Positions 27,686-38,800 of a stretch of 64,000 nt of DNA are shown in pieces. The translations under genes and the position numbers were made by a program. How positions within the stretch are numbered: the first letter of the stretch is position 1; the number at the start of each line of letters is the position of its first letter. The DNA is from Streptomyces pseudogriseolus (GTDB lineage Bacteria; Actinomycetota; Actinomycetes; Streptomycetales; Streptomycetaceae), in assembly GCA_002154585.1 (NCBI GenBank), contig MUNG01000021.1, positions 1 through 64,000 on the forward strand, read 5' to 3'. Under the pieces are notes generated by a model, which ran no database searches, had not been told where the DNA came from, and worked only from the letters and a program-made list of their open reading frames with translations.

Positions 27686-28333
27686 TCAGTCCACGAACCG
27701 GAACGTCGACGTGATCGCGTCGAAGATGTCGAAGAAGGAGTCCGCCAGGTCCAGGACCTGGCTGCTTCCCGCGACCAGGGCGACCTTGCCCTCCTGGCCC
27801 GGCACCGGGATGAACGTCTGCATCAGCACCGCGCGGATCGTGCGGTTCAGCTCGTCCCCCGGCACCGGTACGTCCTCGATGCCGTACGTCCGGGCCGCCG
27901 GGCCCACGCCCGGGATGTCGACCGTCGTCACCTTGCGCCAGGAGTCGCCCTCCCGCCTCGCCTCCTTGACCGCGAGCTGAGCGGTCACCGCCTCCGGGTC
28001 GGTGGGGAGAGGGTCGCCCTTGCTGGTGCGGCCGCCGACCAGCGACACCGTGACCGAGCCGGTGATCGGGGTGTCGCCTCCGAAGCTCTCCGCCATGCAG
28101 CCGCAGTACAGCGCACCCGACTTCCAGGCGTCCGCCGCCGCCTTGCGCAGAAAGGAGATGTACGTGTCGCGGTGCGGGGCCAGTTCGGGGTGGGCGCGCA
28201 GGCGCTCGGTCACCATGCGGTGGATCGCGTCGTCCCGCGACTCGGGCCGTACGTCGAACTCCCACCAGGACTCCGGCACCTTGATCCGGAAACCGCCCCG
28301 TTCGACGGTCAGCGCTTCCATGTAACGGGCCAT
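27686..28333 (-). CDS. Conserved hypothetical protein
   Basis: The 215-residue product starts at the ATG at 28333 (MARYMEALTVERGGFRIKVP), preceded by AAGGGGGA with suitable spacing. It begins with a predicted beta-strand region, has YCGCMAESFGGDTPITGSVT in the middle, and ends DSFFDIFDAITSTFRFVD. There are no signal peptide or membrane helices. I do not recognise the family; an ESX-secretion-associated or stress role would be speculation. It is the first gene of a pair with the broken gene at 27336-27652. Confidence 0.75.
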   Translation of the reverse strand: MARYMEALTVERGGFRIKVPESWWEFDVRPESRDDAIHRMVTERLRAHPELAPHRDTYISFLRKAAADAWKSGALYCGCMAESFGGDTPITGSVTVSLVGGRTSKGDPLPTDPEAVTAQLAVKEARREGDSWRKVTTVDIPGVGPAARTYGIEDVPVPGDELNRTIRAVLMQTFIPVPGQEGKVALVAGSSQVLDLADSFFDIFDAITSTFRFVD

Positions 28334-28510
28334 GTCGCCGGCGTCCCCCTTCGGTCGATGACGTCCCGACATCGTGCCATCGCGGCGTCGCCGCGTGCGG
28401 CGCGGGGCGGTCAGTCTCCGGTGACTCCAGATCGTGCGCCGAGCGTCCCGGGCCGAGCCCAGGGCCATGTGGCCCACCGCGGTTTCCGCATCGTCCGCGA
28501 TACTGGCGCC

Positions 28511-29269
28511 GTGCCCGCGACCCCGCAGCCCGTCACGCCCGACCCGCCGGAGCCGATCGCGCGTCCGCTGCTCACGCAGTCCTGGCTGGACCTGACGTTC
28601 GTGCACTGGGCGGCGGACCCGGCCGACGTGGCCCCGTTGCTGCCGCCGGGCGCCGTGCCCGACACCCTCGACGGGGTGACGTACGTCGGTCTCGTCGCGT
28701 TCCGGATGCACCGGGTGGGGTGGCTGCGGCTGCCGGGTGTGCCGTACCTGGGGAACTTCCCGGAGACCAACGTCCGCCTGTACTCGGTGGACGACCACGG
28801 CCGGCGCGGGGTGGTGTTCCTGTCCCTGGACGCCTCCCGGCTGGTCCCGGTGCTGGTCGGCCGGCTCGGCTTCGGGATGCCGTACGTCTGGTCCCGGATG
28901 CGCGTACGGCACCTCGACGGCCGCACCGTCACGTACACCGCGTCCCGCCGTTGGCCGGGGCCGCGCGGCGCCGGTACGCGGCTCACGGTGCGGCGGGGCG
29001 AGGCGGTCGCCGAGCCGACGGAGCTGGAGCACTTCCTCACCGCCCGCTGGGGCATGCACGGCGTGTTCTTCGGGCGGCCGATGTACCTGCCGAACGCGCA
29101 TCCGCGCTGGCCGCTGTACCGGGCCGAGCTGCTGGAGTGCGCGGAGGACCTGGTCGCGGCGGCGGGGCTGCCCGCGCCGGGCGGTGCGCCGGTCAGCGTG
29201 CTGTACTCACCGGGCGTCCCCGCCCGCTTCGGCCGCCCGGCCCGCCCGGCGGGCATCCCCACACCGTGA
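28511..29269 (+). CDS. DUF2071 (YqjF-like) protein
   Basis: The 252-residue product has the DUF2071 pattern: LLTQSWLDLTFVHWAADPAD, the APLLPPG motif, VGLVAFRMHRVGW, FPETNVRLYSVDDHGRRGVV and a C-terminal SVLYSPGVPARFGRP. DUF2071 adopts an acetoacetate-decarboxylase-like fold; biochemical roles are largely unknown. The GTG at 28511 is chosen because family sequence starts soon after and upstream sequence is shadow of nothing known; no clear Shine-Dalgarno is present. It is convergent with gdhA. Confidence 0.85.
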   Translation: MPATPQPVTPDPPEPIARPLLTQSWLDLTFVHWAADPADVAPLLPPGAVPDTLDGVTYVGLVAFRMHRVGWLRLPGVPYLGNFPETNVRLYSVDDHGRRGVVFLSLDASRLVPVLVGRLGFGMPYVWSRMRVRHLDGRTVTYTASRRWPGPRGAGTRLTVRRGEAVAEPTELEHFLTARWGMHGVFFGRPMYLPNAHPRWPLYRAELLECAEDLVAAAGLPAPGGAPVSVLYSPGVPARFGRPARPAGIPTP

Positions 29270-29302
29270 ACGCACGGCACCTTGGGCCGTACGGCATACG
29301 CG

Positions 29303-30836
<1,534 letters not shown>

Positions 30837-30912
30837 GCGGATACCAAGGGGCGAGTCGGATTGTCCGCCATCTGGACGCCGTGTACGGAGTGCGGACGTG
30901 CCGTCGCGCGCG

Positions 30913-31125
30913 TCAGTGATCCGCGGCGGCGTGCGCGACGAAGCGGGTCCACGCGGCCGGGGTGAGGGCGAGACGGGGGCCGGCGGGGGTCTTGGAGTCC
31001 CGGACGTGGACGGCGCGGGGGGCTATGGCGACCTCGACGCAGGAGTCGCCGTCGGGACCGCTGCTGTAGCTGCTTTTGAACCACTTCGGCTCGGAGATGT
31101 CTCCGGCGGAGGCCTTGCGCATCAT
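30913..31125 (-). CDS. DUF397 protein, second copy
   Basis: The 70-residue product has WFKSSYSSGPDGDSCVEVAI, then VHVRDSKTPAGPRLALTPAA, the DUF397 pattern. The ATG at 31125 overlaps the XRE stop by 4 bases (ATGA); a second ATG follows immediately. It is paralogous to the gene at 26148-26348. Confidence 0.93.
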   Translation of the reverse strand: MMRKASAGDISEPKWFKSSYSSGPDGDSCVEVAIAPRAVHVRDSKTPAGPRLALTPAAWTRFVAHAAADH

Positions 31126-32003
31126 GTCTCTCCAAGCACGTGCTCGATGAAGGCCAGCGACTCCGCGGGCGGGAGCGCCTGGGCTCGGATGGTGCCATAC
31201 CGCAGTTCGAGAATGCGGAGCTGTTTCGGGTCGGAGGTGGGGCGGCCGTTGTACGCGCCGTCGGACCGTCCCATCGCGGTACCGTCGGCGAACTTGAGGA
31301 TCTCGATCCGCCCGCTCAGCCCGGGATGGGCGCCGCTGCTGGTCGGCATCACCTGAAGGGTGACATTGCGCAACCGACCCACCTCCAGCAGGCGTTCGAG
31401 TTGTCGGCGGCACACCATTGTGCTGCCCACCCGGCGCCGCAGGGCCGCTTCTTCCAGGACAAAGCTGAGCGCGGGCGCGGGTGACCGGTCGAAGACGGAC
31501 TGCCGTGCCATACGGGCCGCCAGCACGCGCTCCAGATCCTCCTCGGAGTAGGCGGGCTGCCACGCCTCGAACAGCGCCCGCGCGTGTTCCGGGGTCTGCA
31601 ACAGGCCGTTGATGCTGACGCTCTCGTATACGCCGATCTCGACGGCCTGCGCCTCGAGCTTGGCCAGCTCGCGTACCCGGCGCGGATACCGGACCCTCTT
31701 CACGTCCTCCCACGCCGCCGCGAGCAGTCCGCCGGCCCTCAGCACCTCGTCGGCCCGCTCCAGATACTCCCGCCGCGGAATCCGCTTGCCCGCCTCGACC
31801 TTGTAGACGAGGTCCTCCCCGTACCCGACGGCCCGGGCGAAGTCGCACACCCGCATCTCCACGGCCTCGCGCCGCAGCCTCAACTGCCGCCCCACGGTGG
31901 TGATGACGGCGACGCCCCACTCGTCGTCCGGGTCCACCTCCCACCCCGGTTCGTCCGCCTGAACCTCGTCCGCGAGGCGCACCGCCTCACCGTCCACCGA
32001 CAT
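31122..32003 (-). CDS. XRE-family regulator with DUF5753 domain, intact copy
   Basis: The 293-residue protein starts at ATG 32003 (MSVDGEAVRLADEVQADEPG) after AAAGGGG. An acidic N-terminal segment of about 40 residues precedes the helix-turn-helix (VGRQLRLRREAVEMRVCDFA, GYGEDLVYKVEAGKRIP), followed by the DUF5753 domain ending PAESLAFIEHVLGET. It is the intact paralogue of the split gene at 26345-27298. Such regulators with DUF397 partners control development or secondary metabolism in Streptomyces; the targets here are unknown. Confidence 0.92.
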   Translation of the reverse strand: MSVDGEAVRLADEVQADEPGWEVDPDDEWGVAVITTVGRQLRLRREAVEMRVCDFARAVGYGEDLVYKVEAGKRIPRREYLERADEVLRAGGLLAAAWEDVKRVRYPRRVRELAKLEAQAVEIGVYESVSINGLLQTPEHARALFEAWQPAYSEEDLERVLAARMARQSVFDRSPAPALSFVLEEAALRRRVGSTMVCRRQLERLLEVGRLRNVTLQVMPTSSGAHPGLSGRIEILKFADGTAMGRSDGAYNGRPTSDPKQLRILELRYGTIRAQALPPAESLAFIEHVLGET

Positions 32004-32296
32004 CCGCACCCCTTTGCCGTACGCGTCGTATCGCGACGCGCCCGACGCTAGGCGGGCCGGCGAGGGCCAGGGGCGAGAACGGCGCTCGCTGCATGCCAAC
32101 GGGTGACGCGGGTCCGCTCTCCGTCTTGAGGGATCCGGTGTATCGACGAGCGGCCGGCCGGGGGTGTCGTACCCTCGCGGGTGAAGGCGACTGACGTGCC
32201 CCTTGCCACAGCAGTGTTCACGCTGTGTTCTGGTGATGTGAGAGAACCCCCATATCCTCACAGGTAACCAATTACCTCGGAAAAGGGTGCAAGGTC

Positions 32297-32731
32297 GTGA
32301 CTCGAACCATAGGTATCGACTTCTCCTTCACCCACCCGGTTGACGTGTCAGACACTGTGCATACCTTGATCAAGGGCGGGATGACACCTCTGTGCGATGG
32401 CGCGCTGCTGTACCTGATCGATGAGGACGGCCTCTTCAACTGGCAGAAGACGTCACCTTCCACGCTGGCAGAGGTCCTCACTGAGATGGGAAATCGCCGT
32501 TGGGCAGATCGAACTGTCGGAATGTCGCTTCTCTTTCCGGGCGCTGAGAGGGACATCGGAGGAGACCTCCTTTTTCATCCCGGGAGGACCTGCCTGTCCT
32601 ACGCAATCACCATCAATGCGAAGCGGCTACCGAACTCCATCTTCTGTGACATGGGTTGGTATCTGCAGCGGCTGGTGCCGTCGCTCGAACCACTGGGGCT
32701 CTCCGAGGTTGAGACTCAAGACTCCCCTTGA
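32297..32731 (+). CDS. Conserved hypothetical protein of lower GC content
   Basis: The 144-residue product begins with GTG at 32297 (MTRTIGIDFSFTHPVDVSDT) after AAGG. It is soluble, with FPGAERDIGGDLLFHPGRTC and CDMGWYLQRLVPSLEPLGLS near its end. The coding sequence is visibly less GC-rich than its neighbours, which suggests acquisition by transfer. I do not recognise a domain. It is followed by the strong hairpin at 32790. Confidence 0.7.
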   Translation: MTRTIGIDFSFTHPVDVSDTVHTLIKGGMTPLCDGALLYLIDEDGLFNWQKTSPSTLAEVLTEMGNRRWADRTVGMSLLFPGAERDIGGDLLFHPGRTCLSYAITINAKRLPNSIFCDMGWYLQRLVPSLEPLGLSEVETQDSP

Positions 32732-32789
32732 CTCGTGCCCGCGGCAGATCAGCGCCCGCTACTGCCAGGCCCGGACCCAGTAGCACGAG

Positions 32790-32833
32790 AAGCGATGGCG
32801 TCGATCAGCGAAGGCTGATCGACGCCATCGCTT
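32790..32833. terminator. Long perfect hairpin terminator
   Basis: AAGCGATGGCGTCGATCAG (32790-32808) pairs perfectly with CTGATCGACGCCATCGCTT (32815-32833), 19 bp, around the loop CGAAGG. It lies between the end of the gene at 32297-32731 (+) and the truncated integrase (-), so it can act in both directions. Confidence 0.8.
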
Positions 32834-32840
32834 GATTCCT

Positions 32841-32990
32841 TCATCGTTTGACGCCGATGTGGGCGTGTCCAAGGAGCTCCTTGATTACGACGAGTTCGAC
32901 GCCCTGTTCCGGAAGTAGTGTGGCGGTGGTGTGCCTGAGGTCGTGGAAGCCGATGCGGCAGAGGCCCGCGCGGACCGCGCAGCAGGCGTT
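32841..32990 (-). pseudogene. Tyrosine recombinase (integrase) fragment
   Basis: The minus frame encodes [20 protein letters not shown] followed by [14 protein letters not shown], the HxxR and LGH catalytic boxes of actinobacterial tyrosine integrases. It then diverges and stops (KR, stop at 32841) before the tyrosine nucleophile. Upstream the similarity fades within about 50 residues. This is a remnant of an integrated element, cut 8 bases from the long hairpin. Confidence 0.7.
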
Positions 32991-33137
32991 GACCCAGCAC
33001 AAGGCTGCCCGCGTCCGTCGAGGCGTCCCCACCCGCGACGGCGGGATGAGGGTCGAGGAAGTCACTGTCCTTGATCCGGCCAGCGCCAGGCAGCCCCGGG
33101 GACCCTGGAGGTATTCACCGGCCCCAGCCTCGAGGAG

Positions 33138-33677
33138 ATGCAGAACCGCATCCGCATAGACGTGCTCGCCGACGCACTCGAGGACGCCCTCGGCCAGATA
33201 CAGGAACTGCGCGAACGTCTCGACCGCCTCCGGACCGGAAAGCTCCATCGCAGGCACGGGCACCGGCCGTGGTTCGTGTTCTGGCTGGTCAGGGGTCTGC
33301 CGTGGTGGGTTGCGTCGATGATTTCCATGCGGTTGCAAGGAGGGCCCGCTGGCGCGGACCCGCGCGCGGCCGGTGCGCGGGGCCGGCCGCTACGGCGCCG
33401 CCCCGCTTACCCGGACCCGGCCCCTGGCCGCGCAGAACAGCACTCCGGAACAGCCGGTGGACCGCAGGAATCCCCCGACGCGCCAGCAGTCGGCGGGACC
33501 GGACCAGACAGGGGCGAGCCATGCCGACGCCCCTGGGGCGGGCGACTGAGCGGCACACTCGTTCGAGGTCTCGCTCACGGCGGCGAAACCTCGTGTCAGC
33601 AGGTGGGAGCCCCCGTATGCTGGCCGTGTACCGCGTGTCGAGGCCACACCGAGACTGCCGGTCGGACGAGGAGGTGA
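33138..33677 (+). CDS. Hypothetical ORF, possible mobile-element remnant
   Basis: The frame encodes [28 protein letters not shown], an amphipathic helical stretch with good codon use, then [14 protein letters not shown]. After about residue 70 the composition becomes unstructured and Pro/Arg-rich, so the 3' half may not be coding. The frame also extends upstream of the ATG. It probably belongs to the same decayed element as the integrase fragment. No family recognised. Confidence 0.3.
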   Translation: MQNRIRIDVLADALEDALGQIQELRERLDRLRTGKLHRRHGHRPWFVFWLVRGLPWWVASMISMRLQGGPAGADPRAAGARGRPLRRRPAYPDPAPGRAEQHSGTAGGPQESPDAPAVGGTGPDRGEPCRRPWGGRLSGTLVRGLAHGGETSCQQVGAPVCWPCTACRGHTETAGRTRR

Positions 33678-33683
33678 GAGGGA

Positions 33684-34247
33684 ATGAGCGTTGCCATGGA
33701 CCACACCGGGCCGTGGACCGTCGCCGACGTCCTGGCCCTGCCCGAAGACCGCACCACCCGCTACGAGCTGCTGGGGGAGTCCCTCGTCATGTCCCCCGCC
33801 CCCGGCGTCCGCCACCAGCGGGCCTCGTTCCGCCTCCACGTCGCCCTGGACGCGGCTGCCCGAGCCGTCGGCGCGCCGGTGGAGATCCTGGAAGGCGTCA
33901 ACGTCGTCCTGCCGTCCGGGCTGGTCGTGCCCGACCTGGTCGTGGCCGACGCCGGCGCGACCGCCGACGACCCTGTCACCGTCGACATCGACGCGGTCCA
34001 GCTCGTCGTCGAACTCGTCTCCCCCGGCAACAGCACCATGGACCGCAAGGTCAAGCCCATGCTGTACGCCGAAGCCGCCATCCCGCACTTCTGGCGCCTG
34101 GAGTTCGATCCCGCCGCCATGCTCGTCATCTATGAACTGCAGGGCGGTCGCTACGTAGAGCGGACCACGGCACTCGCGGGCGCGACCACCCACCTGGACG
34201 CCCCGTTCCCGATCGCAATCGATCCGGCTGGACTCTCCCGGCAGTAG
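33684..34247 (+). CDS. Uma2-family endonuclease-fold protein (DUF820)
   Basis: The 187-residue product has the Uma2 PD-(D/E)xK layout: TTRYELLGESLVMSPAPGVR at the start, then VPDLVVAD (Asp), VQLVVELVSPGNS (Glu) and MDRKVK (Lys). Uma2 proteins are abundant in streptomycetes and cyanobacteria and of unknown function, with a presumed nuclease fold. The ATG at 33684 follows GGAGGTGAGAGGGA. The PIN-like gene starts immediately after its TAG. Confidence 0.9.
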   Translation: MSVAMDHTGPWTVADVLALPEDRTTRYELLGESLVMSPAPGVRHQRASFRLHVALDAAARAVGAPVEILEGVNVVLPSGLVVPDLVVADAGATADDPVTVDIDAVQLVVELVSPGNSTMDRKVKPMLYAEAAIPHFWRLEFDPAAMLVIYELQGGRYVERTTALAGATTHLDAPFPIAIDPAGLSRQ

Positions 34248-34697
34248 ATGCCTTCTGACGGCAACGCTGACGCAGCGGCAACCGGACCCGCCAGAGCCGG
34301 GCGTCAGCGGATTGGGATGCGGCCGGTGCCGGACGAGGCCGCGGACCGGTGCGGCTTCCTGGTCGCCAGTCCGCTCGCGCTCACCGAAGTGCATCAGGTC
34401 GCCACAATCCGCGCCGGGCGCGCGGCGGCCGACGCCGTCCTCCGTACCCTCACGGAGCGGGTCCGGCAGATGCGGCTGGTCCTCGCCCCGACGACGCCGG
34501 AGATCCCGGACGCCGCCCTGACCGTCCGGGCCCGGTACGCGTCCCCGGACTGGGACCTCGTGGACGCGGTCAACGTCGCGCTCGCCGCCGAGTACGACAC
34601 GGACGCCGTCCTCACCCGGGACTTCAGAAACTTCCGTACGGTCCGTCCGGTCGGCGGGCGGCACACCTGCTTCCGGGTCCTGCCCGACGACCTCTGA
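34248..34697 (+). CDS. PIN-domain-like protein lacking the N-terminal motif
   Basis: The 149-residue product matches the middle and end of the PIN ribonuclease fold: LVASPLALTEVHQV and WDLVDAVNVALAAEYDTDAV followed by LTRDFRNFRTV. PIN toxins cleave RNA with a cluster of acidic residues. The expected first motif (an Asp in a hydrophobic strand at the extreme N-terminus) is absent; in its place is an Ala/Arg-rich stretch. No antitoxin gene is adjacent. It may be inactive or the 5' end may be rearranged. The ATG follows the Uma2 stop directly. Confidence 0.65.
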   Translation: MPSDGNADAAATGPARAGRQRIGMRPVPDEAADRCGFLVASPLALTEVHQVATIRAGRAAADAVLRTLTERVRQMRLVLAPTTPEIPDAALTVRARYASPDWDLVDAVNVALAAEYDTDAVLTRDFRNFRTVRPVGGRHTCFRVLPDDL

Positions 34698-34715
34698 CCT
34701 TCCGACGCGCCGCGT

Positions 34716-35156
34716 CTAGGACTCCGCCTGCTCCGTCAGGAACTTGTGCAGGGGCTCCGTCGCCCGGCGGCGGTACTCCTGGACCGCCCACCCGTTGCCG
34801 TCCGGGTCCGTGAAGTGCATGAACGTGGCGCCGTCGGCGTCGGCGTAGCGGACCGGCTCGGAGATCTCCAGGCCGCGGGCGACGAACTCAGCGTGGGCCT
34901 TGTCGATGTCGGCGACGCAGAGCTGGAGGCCCTGGTAGGCGCCGGGGGACGGGGTGGGGCCCGGGGTCATGTCCCAGATCCTCTCGCCGAGGGCGATCGA
35001 GCAGCCGGAGCCGGGCGGGGTCAGCTGGACGATGCGCATGCCCGGCATGACCTCCTGGTCGATGTCGACGTGGAAGCCGACCTTGTCCCGGTAGAAGTCC
35101 CGGGCGCGGTCGATGTCGCTCACCGGCAGCGGGATCACTTCGAGGGTCATGTCCAT
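34716..35156 (-). CDS. VOC (glyoxalase/bleomycin-resistance fold) family protein
   Basis: The 146-residue product has the vicinal-oxygen-chelate pattern: VIPLPVSDIDRARDFYRDKV, then GLQLCVADIDKAHAEF and FMHFTDPDGNGWAVQEY. These are metal-dependent enzymes or binding proteins of varied substrate. The ATG at 35156 (MDMTLEVIP) follows GGAGG by 5 bases, which excludes the longer frame to 35204. It is convergent with the PIN-like gene. Confidence 0.93.
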   Translation of the reverse strand: MDMTLEVIPLPVSDIDRARDFYRDKVGFHVDIDQEVMPGMRIVQLTPPGSGCSIALGERIWDMTPGPTPSPGAYQGLQLCVADIDKAHAEFVARGLEISEPVRYADADGATFMHFTDPDGNGWAVQEYRRRATEPLHKFLTEQAES

Positions 35157-35188
35157 GAGAGCCTCCGGCTCCTTCGTCGGGTACCGCG

Positions 35189-35716
35189 TCAGGCGAACCG
35201 CCACCGGGTCTGGCTGAACGGCTCTCCCTTACCGAAACCGAAAACGGTGTGCGGCGCCACCGAGAACACCACGGCGCGGCCCGGCGCGTGGTGGAAATGG
35301 CCGTCCCGCACCTCGAAGTGCCAGAACTCGCCGTACTTCTCCTCCCACAGCGCGGCCAGTTCGCGCAGACGCGCGTCGTCCGTGACGCGCCGCGCGCGGC
35401 CCTCCACGACCACGTCGTAGCCCTCCGTCCAGGTGTTGACGCCGGTGGTCAGCGTCACGTGCGGGTTCTCCGCCAGGTTGCGGGCCTTGCGCTCCTCAGG
35501 TCCGGTGGAGAAGTGCAGGGCGCCGGCCGACCAGACCGCGAGCAGCGGGGTGACGTGCGGCCGGCCGTCGGGACGGACCGTGGAGACCCAGAACAGCTCC
35601 GCCTCCGTGATCAGCCGCTCCACCTCCTCCCAGGGCGGCTTCCCGGCCTCCGGGCTGCTGTAGCGGTGATCGAGACGGCCCTCGGGCGCGGCAGAGGTGT
35701 CAGGGGTGTCGGGCAC
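35189..35716 (-). CDS. Pyridoxamine 5'-phosphate oxidase-like flavin/F420-binding protein
   Basis: The 175-residue product has the split-barrel pattern: WEEVERLITEAELFWVSTVR, PDGRPHVTPLLAVWSAGALH, RKARNLAENPHVTLTTG and VVVEGRARRVTD. Such proteins bind FMN or F420 and act as small reductases; the true PdxH motifs are not seen. The GTG at 35716 follows AGGAG by 5 bases. It lies 32 bases upstream of the VOC gene, probably in one operon. Confidence 0.88.
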   Translation of the reverse strand: MPDTPDTSAAPEGRLDHRYSSPEAGKPPWEEVERLITEAELFWVSTVRPDGRPHVTPLLAVWSAGALHFSTGPEERKARNLAENPHVTLTTGVNTWTEGYDVVVEGRARRVTDDARLRELAALWEEKYGEFWHFEVRDGHFHHAPGRAVVFSVAPHTVFGFGKGEPFSQTRWRFA

Positions 35717-35832
35717 GGGAACTCCTGGACGGTCGGGAGAGCGCACCGCGGGACCGCGGTACTCACATCAGACCCCGTCCGGCTCCGGAATTCATCGTGG
35801 GCCGCCCCAGGGCCGTGATCGCGTCCTCCGGT

Positions 35833-35838
35833 TAGGCT
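35833..35838 (+). promoter_or_regulatory. Candidate -10 of glnE
   Basis: TAGGCT fits TAnnnT and lies about 44 bases before the glnE ATG, leaving room for a short leader with GGAGG. No clear -35 is present. Confidence 0.35.
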
Positions 35839-35881
35839 CAGGGCCGTACGACCCTGAACCGAGGCATGAGGGAGGCCGGGG

Positions 35882-38800
35882 ATGACGTCGGCGCCGGGGC
35901 GCAGGAGCAGTATCTTCACGCGGCTGCTGCGGCACGGCTTCACCGATCCGTCGGCCGCCGAACGCCTCCTCGACAGCCCCGAGCTGGCGACCGTCCGCAA
36001 CGACCCGGTGCTGCTGGACGCCCTCGGCGGCACCGCCGACCCGGACCTCGCCCTTCACGGCCTGGTGCGGCTGCTGGAGGCGCAGGACGGCGCCACCGAC
36101 CGCCAGGAGCTGCTGGACACCGTCATAGCGGCCAAGCCGCTGCGCGACCGCCTGCTCGGGGTGCTCGGCGCCTCCGCGGCGCTCGCCGAGCACCTGGCCC
36201 GGCACCCCCGCGACTGGCAGGCCCTCGTCACCTACGAGCCGCGCGACCTGCACCCCGGTGTGGAGGAGTTCGAGCGCGGCCTCGCCGACGCCGCCGACCC
36301 GGTCGCCCTGCGCGTCTCCTACCGGCGCTGCCTGCTGTCCATCGCCGCCCGCGACGTCTGCGGCACCGTCGACGTCGCCCAGACCGCCGCCGAGCTCGCC
36401 GACCTGGCCACCGCCACCCTGCGCGCGGCCCTCGCCCTGGCCGCGGCGGACGCGCCGGAGGACGCCGCGATGTGCCGGCTCGCGGTGGTCGCGATGGGCA
36501 AGTGCGGCGGCCACGAGCTGAACTACGTCTCCGACGTCGACGTCATCTTCGTCGGCGAGGCGGCCGGCGACGCCGAGGAGGACAAGGCGCTGCGCGCCGC
36601 GACCCGGCTCGCCTCGCACATGATGCGGATCTGCTCGGAGACCACCGTCGAGGGCTCCATCTGGCCCGTCGACGCCAACCTCCGCCCCGAGGGCCGCAAC
36701 GGCCCGCTGGTCCGCACCCTCGCCTCCCACCTCGCCTACTACCAGCGCTGGGCCAAGACCTGGGAGTTCCAGGCGCTGCTCAAGGCCCGCCCGGTCGCCG
36801 GCGACCTCGCGCTCGGGGCGGAGTACACGGCCGCGCTCCGGCCGCTGGTGTGGCAGGCCGCCGAGCGGGAGAACTTCGTCGCCGACGTGCAGGAGATGCG
36901 CCGCCGGGTGGTGGCGAACATCCCCGCCGCCGAGGTCGACCGCCAGCTGAAGCTCGGCCCCGGCGGCCTCAGGGACGTCGAGTTCGCCGTGCAGCTGCTC
37001 CAGCTGGTGCACGGCCGCGCCGACGCCTCCCTGCGCAGCGGCACCACCCTCGACGCGCTCAAGGCGCTCGCCGCCGGCGGTTACGTCGGCCGCGCGGACG
37101 CCGCCCAGCTCGACGAGGCGTACCGCTTCCTGCGCTCCCTGGAGCACCGCATCCAGCTGCACCGGCTGCGCCGCACCCACCTCGTCCCCGAGGACGAGGC
37201 CGACCTGCGGCGCCTCGGCCGCTCCCTGGGCCTGCGCACCGACCCGGTCGCCGAGCTGACCCGCGAGTGGCGGCGCCACACCACCGTGGTGCGGCGGCTG
37301 CACGAGAAGCTGTTCTACCGGCCGCTGCTCGACGCCGTCGCCGCGCTCGCCCCCGGCGAGGCCCGGCTCAGCGCGGAGGCCGCCCGCGAACGCATGGTCG
37401 CCCTCGGCTACGCCGACCCCGCCGCCGCGCTGCGCCACCTGGAGGCCCTGGCCTCCGGCGTCACCCGCAAGGCCGCCATCCAGCGCACCCTGCTGCCGGT
37501 GCTGCTCGGCTGGTTCGCGGACTCCGCCGACCCCGACGCCGGCCTGCTGAACTTCCGCAAGGTCTCCGACGCCCTCGGCAAGACCCCCTGGTACCTGCGG
37601 CTGCTGCGCGACGAGGGCGCCGCCGCGGAGAACCTCGCCCGGGTGCTGTCCGCCGGGCGGCTCGCCCCCGACCTGCTGATGCGCGCCCCCGAGGCGGTCG
37701 CGCTGCTCGGCGACGGGGACGGCGGTGGCGGCGGCCTCACCCCGCGCTCCCGCGCCTCCCTGGAGCAGGAGGTCCTGGCCGCGGTCCGCCGCGCCGACAA
37801 CGCCGTCCAGGGCGTCACCGCCGCCCGCGGGGTACGCCGCCGCGAGCTGTTCCGCACCGCCGCCGCCGACATCGTCGGCTCCTACGGCACCGAGTCGCAG
37901 CCCGCCGAGGCCGACCAGGGCGCCCTGGTGGACCTGGTGGGGGGCGCGGTGTCCGACCTGACCGCCGCCACCCTCGCCGGCACGCTCCGCGCGGTGGTCC
38001 GCGAGGGCTGGGGGGACACCCTCCCCACCCGGTTCGCGGTCATCGGCATGGGCCGGTTCGGCGGACACGAGCTGGGCTACGGCTCCGACGCGGACGTCCT
38101 GTTCGTGCACGAGCCGCGCGACGGAGTGAGCGAGCGTGAGGCGTCCGAGGCCGCGAACAAGGTCGTCGCGGAGATGCGCCGGCTGCTTCAGGTGCCCAGC
38201 GCCGACCCGCCGCTGCTGATCGACGCCGACCTGCGCCCGGAGGGCAAGTCCGGCCCGCTGGTGCGCACGCTCGCCTCCTACGAGGCGTACTACCGGCGCT
38301 GGGCGCTGGTGTGGGAGCGGCACGCGCTGCTGCGGGCCGAGCCCGTCGCCGGGGACGAGGACCTGGGACGCCGCTTCGTGGAGCTGATCGACCCGCTGCG
38401 GTACCCGGCCGGCGGCCTGGACGAGGACGCGGTCCGGGAGATCCGGCGGCTCAAGGCCCGTATGGAGGCCGAGCGGCTGCCGCGCGGGGCCGACCCCAAG
38501 CTGCACGCCAAGCTCGGGCCGGGCGGGCTGTCGGACGTGGAGTGGACCGTGCAGCTGGCGCAGCTGCGGCACGCGGGGGAGGTGCCGGGGCTGCGGACGA
38601 CCCGCACCCGGGAGGCGCTGGCCGCCGCGCGCGAGGCGGGGCTGATGTCCGAGGAGGACGCCGCCCACCTCGACGAGGCGTGGGTGCTGGCCACCCGCGT
38701 CCGCAACGCGGTGATGCTGGTGCGGGGCCGGGCGGGGGACACCTTCCCCACCGTGCCGCGCGAGCTGGCTGCCGTCGGCCGCTACCTGGGCTACGGCCCG

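Noticed and set aside
27347..28510. Upstream extension of the DUF2071 frame
   Set aside because: It overlaps two minus-strand genes and has no family content; only the part from 28511 fits.
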